From NCBI GenBank assembly GCA_944472135.2, contig OX235262.1, positions 63,550,887 through 63,614,886 on the forward strand: DNA of 64,000 bases, written 5' to 3'. The DNA is from Trichobilharzia regenti (Eukaryota > Platyhelminthes > Trematoda > Strigeidida > Schistosomatidae). Within the stretch, counting starts at the first letter, position 1; each line of letters starts with the position of its first letter. The position numbers and the translations under genes are program-made. This document shows, in pieces, positions 35,605 to 46,262 of the stretch. The notes under the pieces were generated by a model. The model saw only the letters and a program-made list of their open reading frames with translations. It did not search any database and was not told the origin of the DNA.

Positions 35605-36086
35605 CACCCTGATATGTATCCATATATATATATATATGTGTATGGTGGTCTCTCTTTCTGTTGCTCTCTTAGTCTGTGACCATTTCACTTTGATGAACCT
35701 GTCTCCTTTAACAATGTATATTCCCCTTATAGTATATATAATATGTGTGTTTGTTGACAGTCTGTGCTTGGTGACATATATCCATATAATATGTGTGTTT
35801 GTTGACAGTCTGATATATTTTGCTATGTATATATGGATCGATACTCCATTATAATTAGCCAATCATGTTAAGACTGTCTATTGATTTGTTCACACACTTG
35901 TTTGGACATTCATATATATTTTGCTCTCACACTATTGTGTGATACATTTGATTCTCCTTGTGTTTGGAATATAGAAGTATCATCGCAAACCTAGTGGTCT
36001 TCTGATTTCCGTCTTTCTTGCGTCAGGACTATTAAATTCTCGACCAGTACATAACAATAATTTGGCGACGAGTACATAACACACCC
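35605..36086. repeat. solo LTR with 5-bp target duplication
   Basis: The 472-bp unit 35610-36081 begins TGATATGTA and ends TACATAACA, imperfect inverted ends of LTR type. It is flanked on both sides by CACCC (35605-35609 and 36082-36086). It contains an (ta)n stretch at 35621-35637 and an internal tandem duplication of about 33 bp (cagtctg copies ending near 35765 and 35811). The block ttggcgacgagtacataac at the right end resembles LTR/primer-site junctions of Gypsy elements. It is unlike the other LTR family in this window. Confidence 0.6.
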
Positions 36087-36369
36087 TATTATATTCGAAT
36101 TCGTGTTTCTTTTTCTTTTTTGGGGGGACTGCCAAAACGCATGCAAACTGGGCGGATCACATAAGCAGCATATTTGTATTTTCTGAGGATGAAGAGAGAT
36201 TCATGAGAAGCCATCAGAGATAACTATTCATAGCGTAGATAGTGGGAGATCAATTTTAAGGTTGAAAAGGAAATATTCAGAATTTCACCATGAAAGATAG
36301 GATTAGAAATGATGTCAAGAAAAGGTAGAAGAGTAACTGAAAAGTAATAAATAATTGTCTATTTTTAGT

Positions 36370-36700
36370 TTGTAGACATCTGATCTTTCCCAAGTTTTAT
36401 TACGAATCAACATCAATCTGAGAGCCACTGAAAACCAGAAAGGATTGGACAGTTGTTTTGTCCTAACTAGAACTCCTCATTAGTGCACACCCATGACCAG
36501 CTGCGTATCAGCTCAATTCGTAGGTCATTGGATTCCATCTCAGAGGTTGGACGGGCAATGGGCTCATCTCGTAACCTGAAGTTCCTGGGTTACATCCCTT
36601 TATTCTGTACTTCTTCAAAGTCCCAAACAAGGAGAACAAAGCTGTCCAGTGCTCCCCGTTTTATAATAATTCCCAAATTGACCATAGTTTTCTATCTAAC
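36370..36700. repeat. two hammerhead-SINE halves, inverted
   Basis: The minus-strand half (36370-36490) has AUGAGGA, a stem II with one wobble, and AAAAC in place of GAAAC. The plus-strand half (36550-36665) keeps the head, a B-box-like tgggttacatccc, and ctgtccagtgctcc. Both are decayed. Confidence 0.55.
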
Positions 36701-37405
36701 TATGTATGTTACACTAAACAAAGTAAATCAGGCATATGCCAGTCGTAATTACTAAATACTAAGTTTAAAAGTACTGTACTGATTTAATCTCTCAAGCTTT
36801 ACTGTGACTTTTTTTAACCTTAAAGTTTATTTCCCAAACTTTATTCTCCAGGTTGACTTGTATTCATAAGAACTCAACCGTTTGCTACTCTGGTTAATCG
36901 TATGTTGGAGATTCAGTCTATAGATATCACCAACTTGTGAGTCAAAATAAGTAGCTTTGCTACCTACAGTGAATACTTTCAATATTAATAAATAACAATA
37001 ACAGTTTTATTCAGGATGAAATGTTTACACACCGTATAGAACTCAATGTATTCTGCTGCATAATATTTACTCTTCGTACGAGATCTACGAATAAGTAAAG
37101 GGAAATAGTATGTTGAGTGACACAATACTGAAGTATAAATCAATCTTTATTGAAGTCTTTCATTCATCTCCTTGGAGAAATGCTTGATAGTTGGTTGTCG
37201 AAAGGCAACTGAAAATGTGAGTGAGTATATGTAGCGGTCGAAGGATATAACTGAATCATTAAAACAGCAAGAAATAAGGAAGATTTGATGCGTTATATTT
37301 AGATGGAAATTTAAGTAGTCCAGTGACTTAATCAAACCGCATCCTAGCTCTTAAGATCCTGTTTCACATATATATAAATCTGAAAGATGACTTAAAAACC
37401 CTGTT
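36701..37405. other. no recognised feature
   Basis: AT-rich, nothing recognised before the RTE fragment. Confidence 0.3.
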
Positions 37406-38262
37406 TTGTTTTTATTGCAATATCCGATGACTATAGAAGATCTGGATCTTGCAGATGATATATGCCTAATGTCACACAAACTCGAAGACTTCCAGGCGAC
37501 ATTCAACAAACTGGCAGAAGAGGCTGGCAGCGAAGACAGACTGCAGGTGGACACAGAGAAGATGAAAGTGATGGCGGTAAGCAGCCAACAGCAGCCAGCA
37601 ACGATCACCATCAACGAGAGAGGTTACTTCCTCCGCTTATCTAGAAAGCATCGTTTCAACTACAGGCCGTACGGATGAAGATGTCAAAGCCAGCCAGCCA
37701 GCCAGAATCGGAAAGGCGAAATACACTTCCACCAACCTGAAACCAGTTTGGAATCTTCTGCACTCCGCCTCAGAATAAACAACAGGATGTGAATTATCAA
37801 CACAAATGTGAAGTCATTCAATTCTTCTATACGGATCAGAAACTTGGTGTATAACGAAAGGGATTTCCAACAGGTTGCAGCCTTTCATCAACAGCTGCCT
37901 TCGCTTCATACTGAAGAACAACAACCGGCCAGAAAGAATTAGCAACAAAAAATTCCGGCAATGAACAAAGCAACCAAGAGCTGATCACTCAACAAATATG
38001 TAGGAGAAAATGCTGATAAATTGGACACACATTGGGGAGGCCAGGCTATTGCCCGAATGGAACTTCAATGGGAAGCGACGAGTAGGTCGTCAGTGAGAGG
38101 GTGATATGGAGGAGATTATGAGAGTTTGAGGAGATGAGAAATTATGGGCTGTCATGGACCAGCTGAAGAGGACGGCAGAAAATAGAAGAAGGTGGAGATG
38201 TGTTGTTGAAGCTCTATGTTCCACTCGGAAGGCAAGGGAATAATAATAATAATAATCTAGTA
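37406..38262 (+). repeat. RTE LINE 3' part
   Basis: The plus strand encodes DLADDICLMSHKLEDFQATF from 37452, with DKLVEE-like and VDTEKMKVMA blocks, an intact DD of the RT active site, then decayed C-terminal blocks. It ends at ggcaagggaataataataat. It was probably truncated on insertion. Confidence 0.8.
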
Positions 38263-40274
38263 TAGAATTACATCGTACCACAATGCCCTAGTCCTACACT
38301 TACATTAATATCTCATTTCTCTTTATTTCTATTATCAGTGATTAGTTGCCTGAAGGTTATTCTAAGAATTCTTCTGACTATGTAAGCTAAATGTAAGGTA
38401 TCAGCTTGTAACGCTTTTTAACAGTTTAAATTTGTTGTTATTGTTGTTGCTGTTGTTTTTAATGAATTTACCAGAAAGGGCCAACATTATCGTCAATCGA
38501 CCAGTAAGTAAGTAAGCAAGTAAGTGGATACCTACTTGATATATAGAAACAAAAGAAACTACTAATTTCGTCTTCTCCATTCCCTTTTTTCCCAAAAGAA
38601 TGTCTACTTTCCCTATCATTTAATTTTTCTTTTTTTTAAAAAAAGTCTTTAGGGATTTGTTGCTTACTATACTACTGACTTTATTAACATGGCTAACTTT
38701 TATCAATAAGGGAAGAAAATAACATGAGATGAGAATTGTGCATTCCACTCTTTCCATCCATCCTTTTTTTCCCAACCAAGCTATCGTTATGTTGAAAAGA
38801 CTAATCATATAATTGACGTTGTTAAGAGAGAGAGAGAGAGAAAAATATATATGTCGTACACACAATGTGCAAGCCTCAGTATCTATTTTAGTAGTAACTG
38901 AGATTAAAATGACAAATTACTTCATTTTGTAAATATGAAAGCAAAAACACATAGACAGAAAAGAAAACCCAATTTGAAGACTGGTGTTGGCTACTGTGTA
39001 GGTGAAGAGATTGATTTCTACACTGTTTATGCGTATAAATATTCTGTCTTATGTCCTCGTAACATGTTTTGCTTATTTAGACACACACACACACAGAGGC
39101 AAGCACATGTAGAATGGAATTTATGAGTTAATTCACACCTTTTATATTTATCCTAGAATTTGGTAATTATCCCTTTTGTGTATATTCTAACATTGTCTTC
39201 TACTACTAGACGTGTTTTGTTTTATGCCTCATCTTTCAAACACCGCTGGATACAAAATTCATTTGAATAAATAAAAAAAAGAAAGGAGGCTATTCATTTG
39301 GAATTATTTCGACGAGATCATTAATCATAAGTGTATTTACATATATCACACCATTTAACTGTCACTGGTGTTGCCTCTTCTTCTTCTTCGTCTTGATGTA
39401 CTCCTCTTTCTCTTCTTTTTTTTTCCTATCCCAACCATTCCTCCTTCTCCCTTTCTCCATTTCCTTGCTTCCTTTTCATTTCTGTATTGTAAAACAAGGA
39501 ACACGCACGTACACACAAACTTTTCATGAAAATTGTTTCATTTCCCTTCTTCATTCTTAACACTTTCTGACAGTCATGATTAGATCGCAACTGTTCTAGT
39601 TATTCAGGGTTTTGACAACTGTTTTGACTATTTACTTATTTGTCGACTAGTGCGTGTATGTGTGTTCCTAAGTTTTCACTCTGTTTACCCAGTAGTCATT
39701 CTTACGATGCATAATATTAGAAAAAACATGGACACGTACAGTGATATAAAGAATTCACAACAAGAGAGAGATTCATTTTCGTCATTAACTTTGATCACCG
39801 TCAACAGTATCATCAACATCGCCTTCATCACGCTTGTCATATCCGTCATAATGATTTATACTAGCCACTCATCATACACATACATGTATGTATCTATGGC
39901 ACAAAGGATAGACATTAACATATGTGTACTACAATAGCAGAAGTAGAAAACACTCACTACAGACTGTGAACAGTGGCATTTTACAGTGTTATAAATCTTT
40001 TAATAAAGGTATAGTATACTATGAAAATTACAAAATTACAAAATTGGGATGCTGAAAGATTTTTCTAAGTCTTCTTATTGTTTGTAATTAGTTCTAATTT
40101 CTTTTTAGTTAATTTATATTGATAGTATACTGTAGACGTTCTGCCAGCAAGTTAGTCAACCTAATCAGTATATTTGTTGTCTGTATAGTTTCGTCTCAGC
40201 TATCTACATATTTTGCTTTATCTAATTATCATCTTTTATATTAAGACAACTACTTTAATTAACTATTTGAAGTA
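38263..40274. other. no gene recognised; low-complexity runs
   Basis: Immediately after the RTE end, 38272-38325 resembles the ctaccacagtgc block of Penelope tails. A (ga)n run lies at 38826-38843 and a (ca)n run at 39081-39094. No domain-bearing frame is seen. Confidence 0.4.
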
Positions 40275-40445
40275 TTTTCTGTAGTTGGTTTGTGAGGATT
40301 AGATTTGTTTTTACGAGTTGATCAAGGATTGATATCAGTTAGAAAGCCATTGGGAACCAGCAGGGATTACTGGACACCTGTTTACCATTGGGATTCGAAC
40401 CCAGGGCCTTCCGGTTACAAGGCAAGCTCGTATACCATTGAAGTA
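40275..40445 (-). repeat. hammerhead-SINE copy with ribozyme 5' half deleted
   Basis: The head with B box (gggttcgaatccc on the minus strand) and the tail are well kept, but the sequence jumps from ccaatggt to aacaggtgtccagtaatccc. Core, stem II and GAAA are therefore lost as one block. Confidence 0.75.
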
Positions 40446-40481
40446 TGTTACTCAATTGATTATTTATTCAATAATCTTTGT

Positions 40482-40740
40482 TACAGGATTTCATCATGAG
40501 CTGACATTGGTTAGAAAACCATTGGAAAACCTGCAGGGAGTACTGGACAGCTGTTTCGTCCTAGTTTTGGACTCTTCAGCAGCATGTATCCACTGGGATT
40601 CGAACCCAGGACCACCCGGTTACAAGGCGAGCTCGCACACCATTAAGCCACTGGGACCCGATCCAATGGCCCATGAATAGTTCTCTAACCAATGTTAACT
40701 CATGATGAAATCCTGTAACCAATCAAACAAATCCCTAAAA
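40482..40740 (-). repeat. full-length hammerhead SINE with inverted tail copies
   Basis: On the minus strand it has A-box region gtggcttaatggtgtgcgag, B box gggttcgaatccc, a hammerhead (40537-40589), and the tail caggttttccaatgg to catgatgaaatcctgt. Ahead of the head lies an inverted copy of that tail (40679-40722), so the ends fold back on each other. This is the best-preserved copy in the window. Confidence 0.9.
40537..40589 (-). ncRNA. predicted intact type I hammerhead ribozyme
   Basis: All elements are present in order on the minus strand: stem I 5' side (ugcug), core CUGAAGA (position 7 is free in hammerheads), stem II GUCC/GGAC closed by AAAACUA, GAA, stem III from the palindrome ACAGCUGU, the cleavage triplet GUC, and stem I 3' side (caguac). 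Stem I has five pairs including one G-U. Cleavage is predicted between 40546 and 40545. The tiny stem III is like that of the known schistosome Smα ribozyme. No experiment is available here. Confidence 0.75.
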
Positions 40741-40844
40741 ACCAATACTTGAATATCAATAATCTTTATTTTCATAATAAACGAGATATAACTAGTGTCT
40801 ACTAAGGAATCACCACGACAATTTAATGGACAATGGACAACTGT

Positions 40845-40990
40845 TCTTATTTGGTGGATGGTGACTTGTAAGGGAATCCAAGATGCACATTTCTACCTGA
40901 CTGGGACTTTATAACTGGATGTATCTGCATCCCATGTAAGTGATTGCGTCCCAATGAGACTCAAACCTGTCAGTCAAGGTTTCAAACTCC
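40845..40990 (-). repeat. Smα-type repeat, decayed core
   Basis: The minus strand has gatgcagatacatccag, the 5' arm of the schistosome hammerhead, then UUAUAAA in place of CUGAUGA, a broken stem II, gaaatgtgcatcttggattcc, and the accatccaccaaat end. Stem I still pairs, but catalysis should be lost. Confidence 0.8.
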
Positions 40991-41079
40991 AAAATTTTAT
41001 TCACTAGACTGATTGCGTCACGAGAACTACGTCTTGTTCAACCAGTATCAGTTATTATTTGTCAGTGTTGATCAATGGG

Positions 41080-41510
41080 AAATACGCTGTGTCTTCAAAA
41101 ACACTCCTCTTTTGCGTTCGACAGTAAAAGATAAACTGCCTAATTTCACCCTTCCATGTTTATCTACCAATTTAACTGCTCCTGTGGAGTGAGCCAGTTA
41201 CATAAGCCGTACAATTAGGCATGTTTCTCGTCGAATTTCCGAACATCGCCCTGTATGATTAAGTAAAGGACAAACAAAATCCATTCGTAACGCTATTCTA
41301 TCTCATCTTATGGATATAGAACACAAGACTGACGTTAACCAGGCCTTCAGAGTCATTTACTGCATACCAGAAAATCTTAGTTTCGCCTTAAAAGTTCGAT
41401 TACTATATATTGCTGAGTCCGTTGGGATCCATATTAAGAAGCCTAATTTGTGTGTCCAAAAGAAGTTAGTTCAGACATTATCATTACCTTGGTCATCTAA
41501 GTTTGAATGA
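41080..41510 (+). pseudogene. Penelope C-terminal (GIY-YIG) fragment
   Basis: Plus strand: FIYQFNCSCGVS, a frame break, SYISRTIRHVSRRISEHRPV, a stop, then KSIRNAILSHLMDIEHKTDV and KPNLCVQKKLVQTLSLPWSS. The last block matches the C-terminus of the 22930-25204 element (KPDLCVQKEAVISLSLPW), so it is the same broad family, 5' truncated. It ends near 41510. Confidence 0.8.
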
Positions 41511-42419
41511 TCCTCAAGTTTTGCGGAATTTTCTCAGTTTTAGTTGATATTCTATTTGCTACTATATCTTTGTTATTATTATTATTATTTAAGCATCTTT
41601 AGTGGGCTGTAATTCCATTGTGATCTTACTTTACAAATCGATATTATTAAAAAAAACCTAATATTGTTATTGACTACTATTCTAGAATGTTCTATATATA
41701 TATATAACTAGCGCCAGAAAAGGAAATTATCAACTTACAACACAACATAGTCATCATTCAACTATCGTTTACAGGTATTTTCTCCTATCGTTTTATTACT
41801 AATATTTACTCATCCAACAACAGATTACTTCTAATAGGAGGTTTTAGAGGTTTATCTGAAACTCTTGCTTCCTGTTTCATTGTCTGTATAGTTTTGGTCA
41901 ATAAAATGTTAACGGTAGAGTTACTTCACTGGTACAATTCATCAATAAATATGGTCGGTGTAGGTAAATGATAAGGTGGAAATTGGCGCAAGATTATCAC
42001 TTATACATACTATGACGTATTCATTCTTACACTCATTGATGACAACATTGTCATCCAGGTTTGTACAACTCACATGCACCTAGTGAACAGATTATCTTCG
42101 ATAAGATGATATTCAACAGATACCTAAGTGCCAACTGATGACTAGTCACTATTTTGCCTCTATTATTTGTCAACATCCTTTTGAACATCTATAACATATC
42201 ATAATAACACATGTTTAGTAAAGAGGGTGTGAACGACAACTTTATTGGTCAGTGATTCAGATATATATGGAAATGAGAATAAAATTTCAAAGTTCATGGA
42301 TATTTTATAGACGGAAGCAATTAACTAATTCTTTTTATATTTGTCTGTCTATAGCAGTTTCATGGTGAGACCACTTCTTCAGTCATTATAGGCAGATAAT
42401 TAATCTTCTCAGCTACAGA
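41511..42419. other. no recognised feature
   Basis: AT-rich, with (tat)n at 41570-41589. Nothing recognised. Confidence 0.3.
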
Positions 42420-42985
42420 AAGCACGTATAAGGATTTCAGAGGCATGATCAGAAAAGCAGGACAAACCTTCATTAGTCTGAAATCGCCGTAGAAATATAC
42501 TGCACTAAGCATAAAGAAGATGATTCTGATTTTCAACTCTAACGTCAGATAAATGCTCTTCTATGGCTCAGAGACTTGACGCGCACGACATGAAAACCAT
42601 TTCGAACAGGTTTCAGAATTTCATAAATAACTGCCTTTAATCCATACTGAAGAGATCAGTTGACTGGGTAGAAAGGAATAACAATAAGGGGATCTGGGAA
42701 CGAACCAACCAACAACCTACTGCCTTACAAATATGCCGAAGAAGGTGTAGATGGTTCGGATACTTAAAAACTGGGGAGACCATTGAGTGATACCATGCTC
42801 AAAACAGACCATTGAGTGGAACCCAAATGGGAAACAGCGAATCAGGCGTCCGAGGGTGACATGGAGGAGACTGAGTGAGATGACGTGACAGCTTAAGGGA
42901 AATCATGGTGCGGGCAGATTGGATTGCACAGAACTTGCTGTTGAAGCCCTAAGTCCCAGTCGAAACCTAAGGAAAACTAATAAAT
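42420..42985 (+). repeat. RTE LINE 3' fragment, decayed
   Basis: Plus-strand pieces include KARQTFISLKS, ILIFNSNVR and MLFYGSETWRARH, in the order of the RTE C-terminus, with stops. The 3' end lies near gttgaagccctaagtcccag. Confidence 0.7.
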
Positions 42986-43587
42986 CGCTAAATGACTGAG
43001 TGAAAGGAAAAGAAGTACACGAATAAATGTAATAATTATATGTATATTAAGTAAAATTTGATATGCACTCGATTTTTTTCTTCAAATAATCTTCAAACTG
43101 AAGAAAATAAACTAAACAAGAAAGAGGTAAAGTAAAGAACAAACACCTGTTGCCAGCTAGACTGGTCACTTCAGATTAACATCAATATTGAAACATACAT
43201 GCGCTGTTATAGGTGAAATAGGTGACTGTCGATGAATATAGAGGTGAGGAGAGGAGGAAGAAGAAGAAGAAGGAGGCAAATGAAAATTACCCAACAATAT
43301 TCTTCGTGAATTGTGTTGATTTGAAATGTATAGCAGTCAGTTTACAGAAGAGTTAAACAATCATCTTTTGTCTATACTTCATATTTCTTGAATATGTGTG
43401 TGTGTGTATATATATACGGATAACGGAAGTAGTTGTGTACAAAAGTAAATGTTCCGTATAACCACTTGATACTATCCTGGTGTGTTGTTCTTCTGATTTG
43501 TTTTTGTCAAGAGAGGGGAGGCAGGATAGGATAAGTAAACAAATATATATGAAAAAGGCATTTTTCAATCTTTTCTACATAAAAATC
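42986..43587. other. region downstream of the odd-skipped stop codon
   Basis: It probably includes the 3' untranslated region of the gene on the minus strand. I found no AATAAA close to the stop on that strand. A gagg/agaagaag run lies at 43243-43277 and (gt)n(at)n at 43387-43406. Confidence 0.4.
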
Positions 43588-43957
43588 TTAACTCCATAAT
43601 ACTGGTTCAGTCATATGCTGATCATTTGTAGTACGATTTTGTTCATCTTGTTCCTGTTCATGGGGATAACACTGTTGCTTTTGATCTTGACGATGATGCA
43701 TAGGAATAGAAGGATGTTGTAATAAAGGAAGACAGGAGGAATTGCTAAAAGCCATTTTAGAATTTTTATCACTCATACCGCTTGTTTTATTATTAGTAGT
43801 AGTAGTAGTATTAAACTCATTGGATTGAATAACAGGTGAATTATTTTCCGGCTGATTCACTTGATGCGTAGTACGATGTAATGCCAGAGTACGTGATTGA
43901 CAAAATCCTTTACCACAAATTTCACATAGGAATGGTTTCTTTGAGCTATGCGTAAAT
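43588..43957 (-). CDS. odd-skipped-related zinc-finger protein, last exon (ZF3 and C-terminus)
   Basis: The exon starts after an ...TCGATAG acceptor. Its first base completes an Arg codon split as AG|A. It finishes zinc finger 2 (His-Arg-Phe-Thr-His), then encodes finger 3, [20 protein letters not shown] followed by TTH (Cys-x2-Cys-x12-His-x3-His). The motif [12 protein letters not shown] is diagnostic for the Odd/Osr family. A Gln/Asn/Thr-rich tail of about 95 residues ends at the TAA near 43588. Only three fingers are present, as in vertebrate Osr1 and unlike the four of fly Odd. The family are nuclear DNA-binding factors acting in gut, segment and kidney or appendage patterning; a role in flukes is unknown to me. 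Confidence 0.93.
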
Positions 43958-43989
43958 CTATCGAAGGATAAAATAAATACATAAGTGAA

Positions 43990-44200
43990 AGATATATCTC
44001 ACAATCACACTGAAAGGATAGGCTATATATATAAGATATTGCCATCCGGCCGATGAGAGCTACTAGAGGATCCCAGGTACACGTTTCGTCCTTACTTGGA
44101 CTCATCTACTGCACATACCTACACCTCCAGTGAGTAATGTTATTCTTACGGTTTCAAACCAAAGGCACTGTCGAAGAATCTGTACTAGGAGCCGGCATGT
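43990..44200 (-). repeat. diverged hammerhead-SINE copy in the last intron of the odd-skipped gene
   Basis: It lies on the same strand as the gene. The minus strand has a B-box-like tggtttgaaacc, ggtatgtgcag, UAGAUGA, a perfect stem II (gucc, aaguaa, ggac), GAAAC, then gtgtacctgggatcc. Core positions 3 and 4 are changed and the cleavage triplet does not fit NUH at the usual place. Confidence 0.65.
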
Positions 44201-44590
44201 CTTGTAACATCAATTGATGGGTTATTCGAAGGTATGTCTTTTCCTTTATTTCTATGGCTACGCTAAAATCTCATAGTGATAGTGTAGTATAACGTACCTC
44301 AAGGACTGCGAAAGTGTCGAAGTTTGAATTCACAATTGGTGATTCAATAACAACATTTCATCAACAAAATGTGCTCCTACTACTGTTCTCTCATTTTGAG
44401 TACACATCAGTGGGAAGTCCTAAATTAAGACAAAACGGGCATCCATTGATCTCTTATTCTCACTAAAATATTGAATTCTGTAATAACTAAGTGACTGATA
44501 TTTGTCATCGCTTCACTCAGATAGACGATAAAAAGTAATACTGTTTATTTCTATAATGTGAAAAGAAAAGCAAAAATGGACATTACTTAC

Positions 44591-44746
44591 CTATGATCTC
44601 TTAAATGATCCTGTCGTCGAAATGCCTTACCACAGACATCACAAGGAAATGGTCTTTCATTTGTATGTGTACGTTCATGAATTAAAAGATTGTAGGATTT
44701 TGTAAATTGACGTAAACAAAATCGACATATATACTGTTTACGAATT
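44591..44746 (-). CDS. odd-skipped-related gene, exon with ZF1 and ZF2
   Basis: A 156-bp exon between tttgcttcatag and CATAG|GTAAG. It encodes [20 protein letters not shown] followed by IHERTH (finger 1) and [19 protein letters not shown] (start of finger 2). Both fingers have Cys-x2-Cys-x12-His-x3-His spacing. [14 protein letters not shown] and RRQDHLRDH are near-identical in Drosophila Odd/Bowl/Sob and vertebrate Osr proteins, so the family call is firm. Phase: one base in, two bases out. Confidence 0.96.
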
Positions 44747-44966
44747 CTATGAAGCAAAAGACAAAATAAATGGGGACAAGATGAGAAATACTGATCAACT
44801 CTTTAACTAGGTTTAAAAATACACCCAACAGTCTCTACAAAAATCCAACTGATTACAGTGTTTATATGTGTGTGTGTCTGTAAAACAACTCCTTGCCCCT
44901 AAAATCAATGAAATGAAGTGCCCTAATCAAACACACATTGATGAATATTAGAATTTTTAAGTATTG

Positions 44967-45205
44967 GTTTTGTAGGGATTTTATTTGATTGGATGGAGGA
45001 TTTCATCATGAGCTGACATCAGTTAGAGAACCATTGGAAAACCTGCAGGGAGTATTCGACAGCTGTTCCTTCCATCTTAGTTTGGGACACTTCATCAGTA
45101 AGCAATCACACTGTGGAGTTCGAACCCAGGACCTACTGCTTGCCAGGCGAACTCGTAAATGAAATCCTCCAACCAACCAAACAAAATCCATACAAAACCA
45201 ATACT
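44967..45205 (-). repeat. foldback hammerhead-SINE copy in an odd-skipped intron
   Basis: The ends gtattggttttgtagggatt (left) and an inverted copy (right, near 45185-45207) are tails in opposite orientation. The ribozyme region keeps aacagctgtc but has an insertion in stem II and a changed GAAA arm. Confidence 0.65.
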
Positions 45206-45374
45206 TGAAAATTAATCGGATGCTCACTAGCTACTGGCCCTATTCAGGTAGGTATTTGCCTGGGGTTCTAGTGGGAAGCTGTAACCAGTAGGGTGCAGCA
45301 GGTTGAAGGTGAGGTAGTAACTCATCGGCAGAGACATTTTGAAGTGGTGGCATGATATAATGAATTAGTAGAAG

Positions 45375-45600
45375 TTGGAATTCATGCACTGGCCAGTGGA
45401 TCGCGTCTTAGTGGCTTATTGGTGTACGAGCTCGCTAGCCTTGTAACTAAAAGGTCCTGGTTTCGAACCATGGCGGTGGGTGCTTACTGTGAAGAGTCCT
45501 AGAGTAGGCAGACGAAACACCTGTGCAGTACTCCCAGGTTTTCCAATGGTTCTCTAACTGATGTTAACTCATGATGAAACTCTCCAACCAAATATTAGAA
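45375..45600 (+). repeat. hammerhead-SINE copy, inactive cleavage site
   Basis: A plus-strand copy with head, B box ggtttcgaacc and tail. The core has lost its first C, stem II has an insertion, and the cleavage triplet GUC is GUG, which a hammerhead does not cut. Confidence 0.7.
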
Positions 45601-45818
45601 GTATTCACAAAGAAGTTCTTTATAAACATCACACTGTTTGTTTAAACAATGATCTCCTGAATTCTTTGAAATGCTCTAAAAGTCAATAGACTTTAGTCCC
45701 CCTCTACTAACACGTGAATACTCTTATAAAAGTCAGATTATAATTGTGCATAGAAGGAACACACTGAAGTAAAGAAATAACGATCATAATAGTATTAATA
45801 ACAATTAATAATAATCAC

Positions 45819-45890
45819 CTTCTGCGTGATCCATTATGATTTACTTTGTCTTCTTTTGGAGGAATCAATCGACCACAATTTACACGTAAT
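45819..45890 (-). CDS. odd-skipped-related gene, 72-bp linker exon
   Basis: Between ttttttaacag and AGAAG|GTGATT. It encodes LRVNCGRLIPPKEDKVNHNG and SRR in the one open phase that joins both neighbours through split AG|A Arg codons. It corresponds to the basic linker before finger 1 of Osr proteins. The donor GTGATT is weak. The exon call rests on phase and position more than on sequence. Confidence 0.75.
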
Positions 45891-46034
45891 CTGTTAAAAA
45901 AAGGAATTCAAAGTGAAGAAAACCACAAAATAAAGCGAATGAAAGTAGTTCAACAAAGATATTTTTCTTCTAACTAACATACTACTAAAATAAGTATTTA
46001 TAAATAAATCTCTTCTGTCACTATTATACTTTTT

Positions 46035-46262
46035 ACTCCTCTGCATTCCGAGTGGAAAATAAGACTTGAGACTTCAGCTTTAAAGTTTCACTAGCAGAGG
46101 TGTTTATTTCGATTTCACGGGGTGGGGTTGCTAGCCTCAACCCCAACTTTCCTCTTTACTAAGTGAGGTTTAGTAGTACTTCGACCGGGAAATGAACTCG
46201 GACTACTTGCTTGGGTGGCTGACGAGCATCCTATCACTGAACCACCGATGTATCACTTGATG
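46035..46262 (-). repeat. tRNA-Gly-type SINE
   Basis: Same layout as 21600-21835. RTE-like tail first on the plus strand (ctgcattccgagtggaaaat), tRNA-like head last. Lies in the large odd-skipped intron. Confidence 0.65.

Noticed and set aside
35636..35862. Open stretches on both strands with repeated peptides
   Set aside because: They arise from the internal duplication of the solo LTR.
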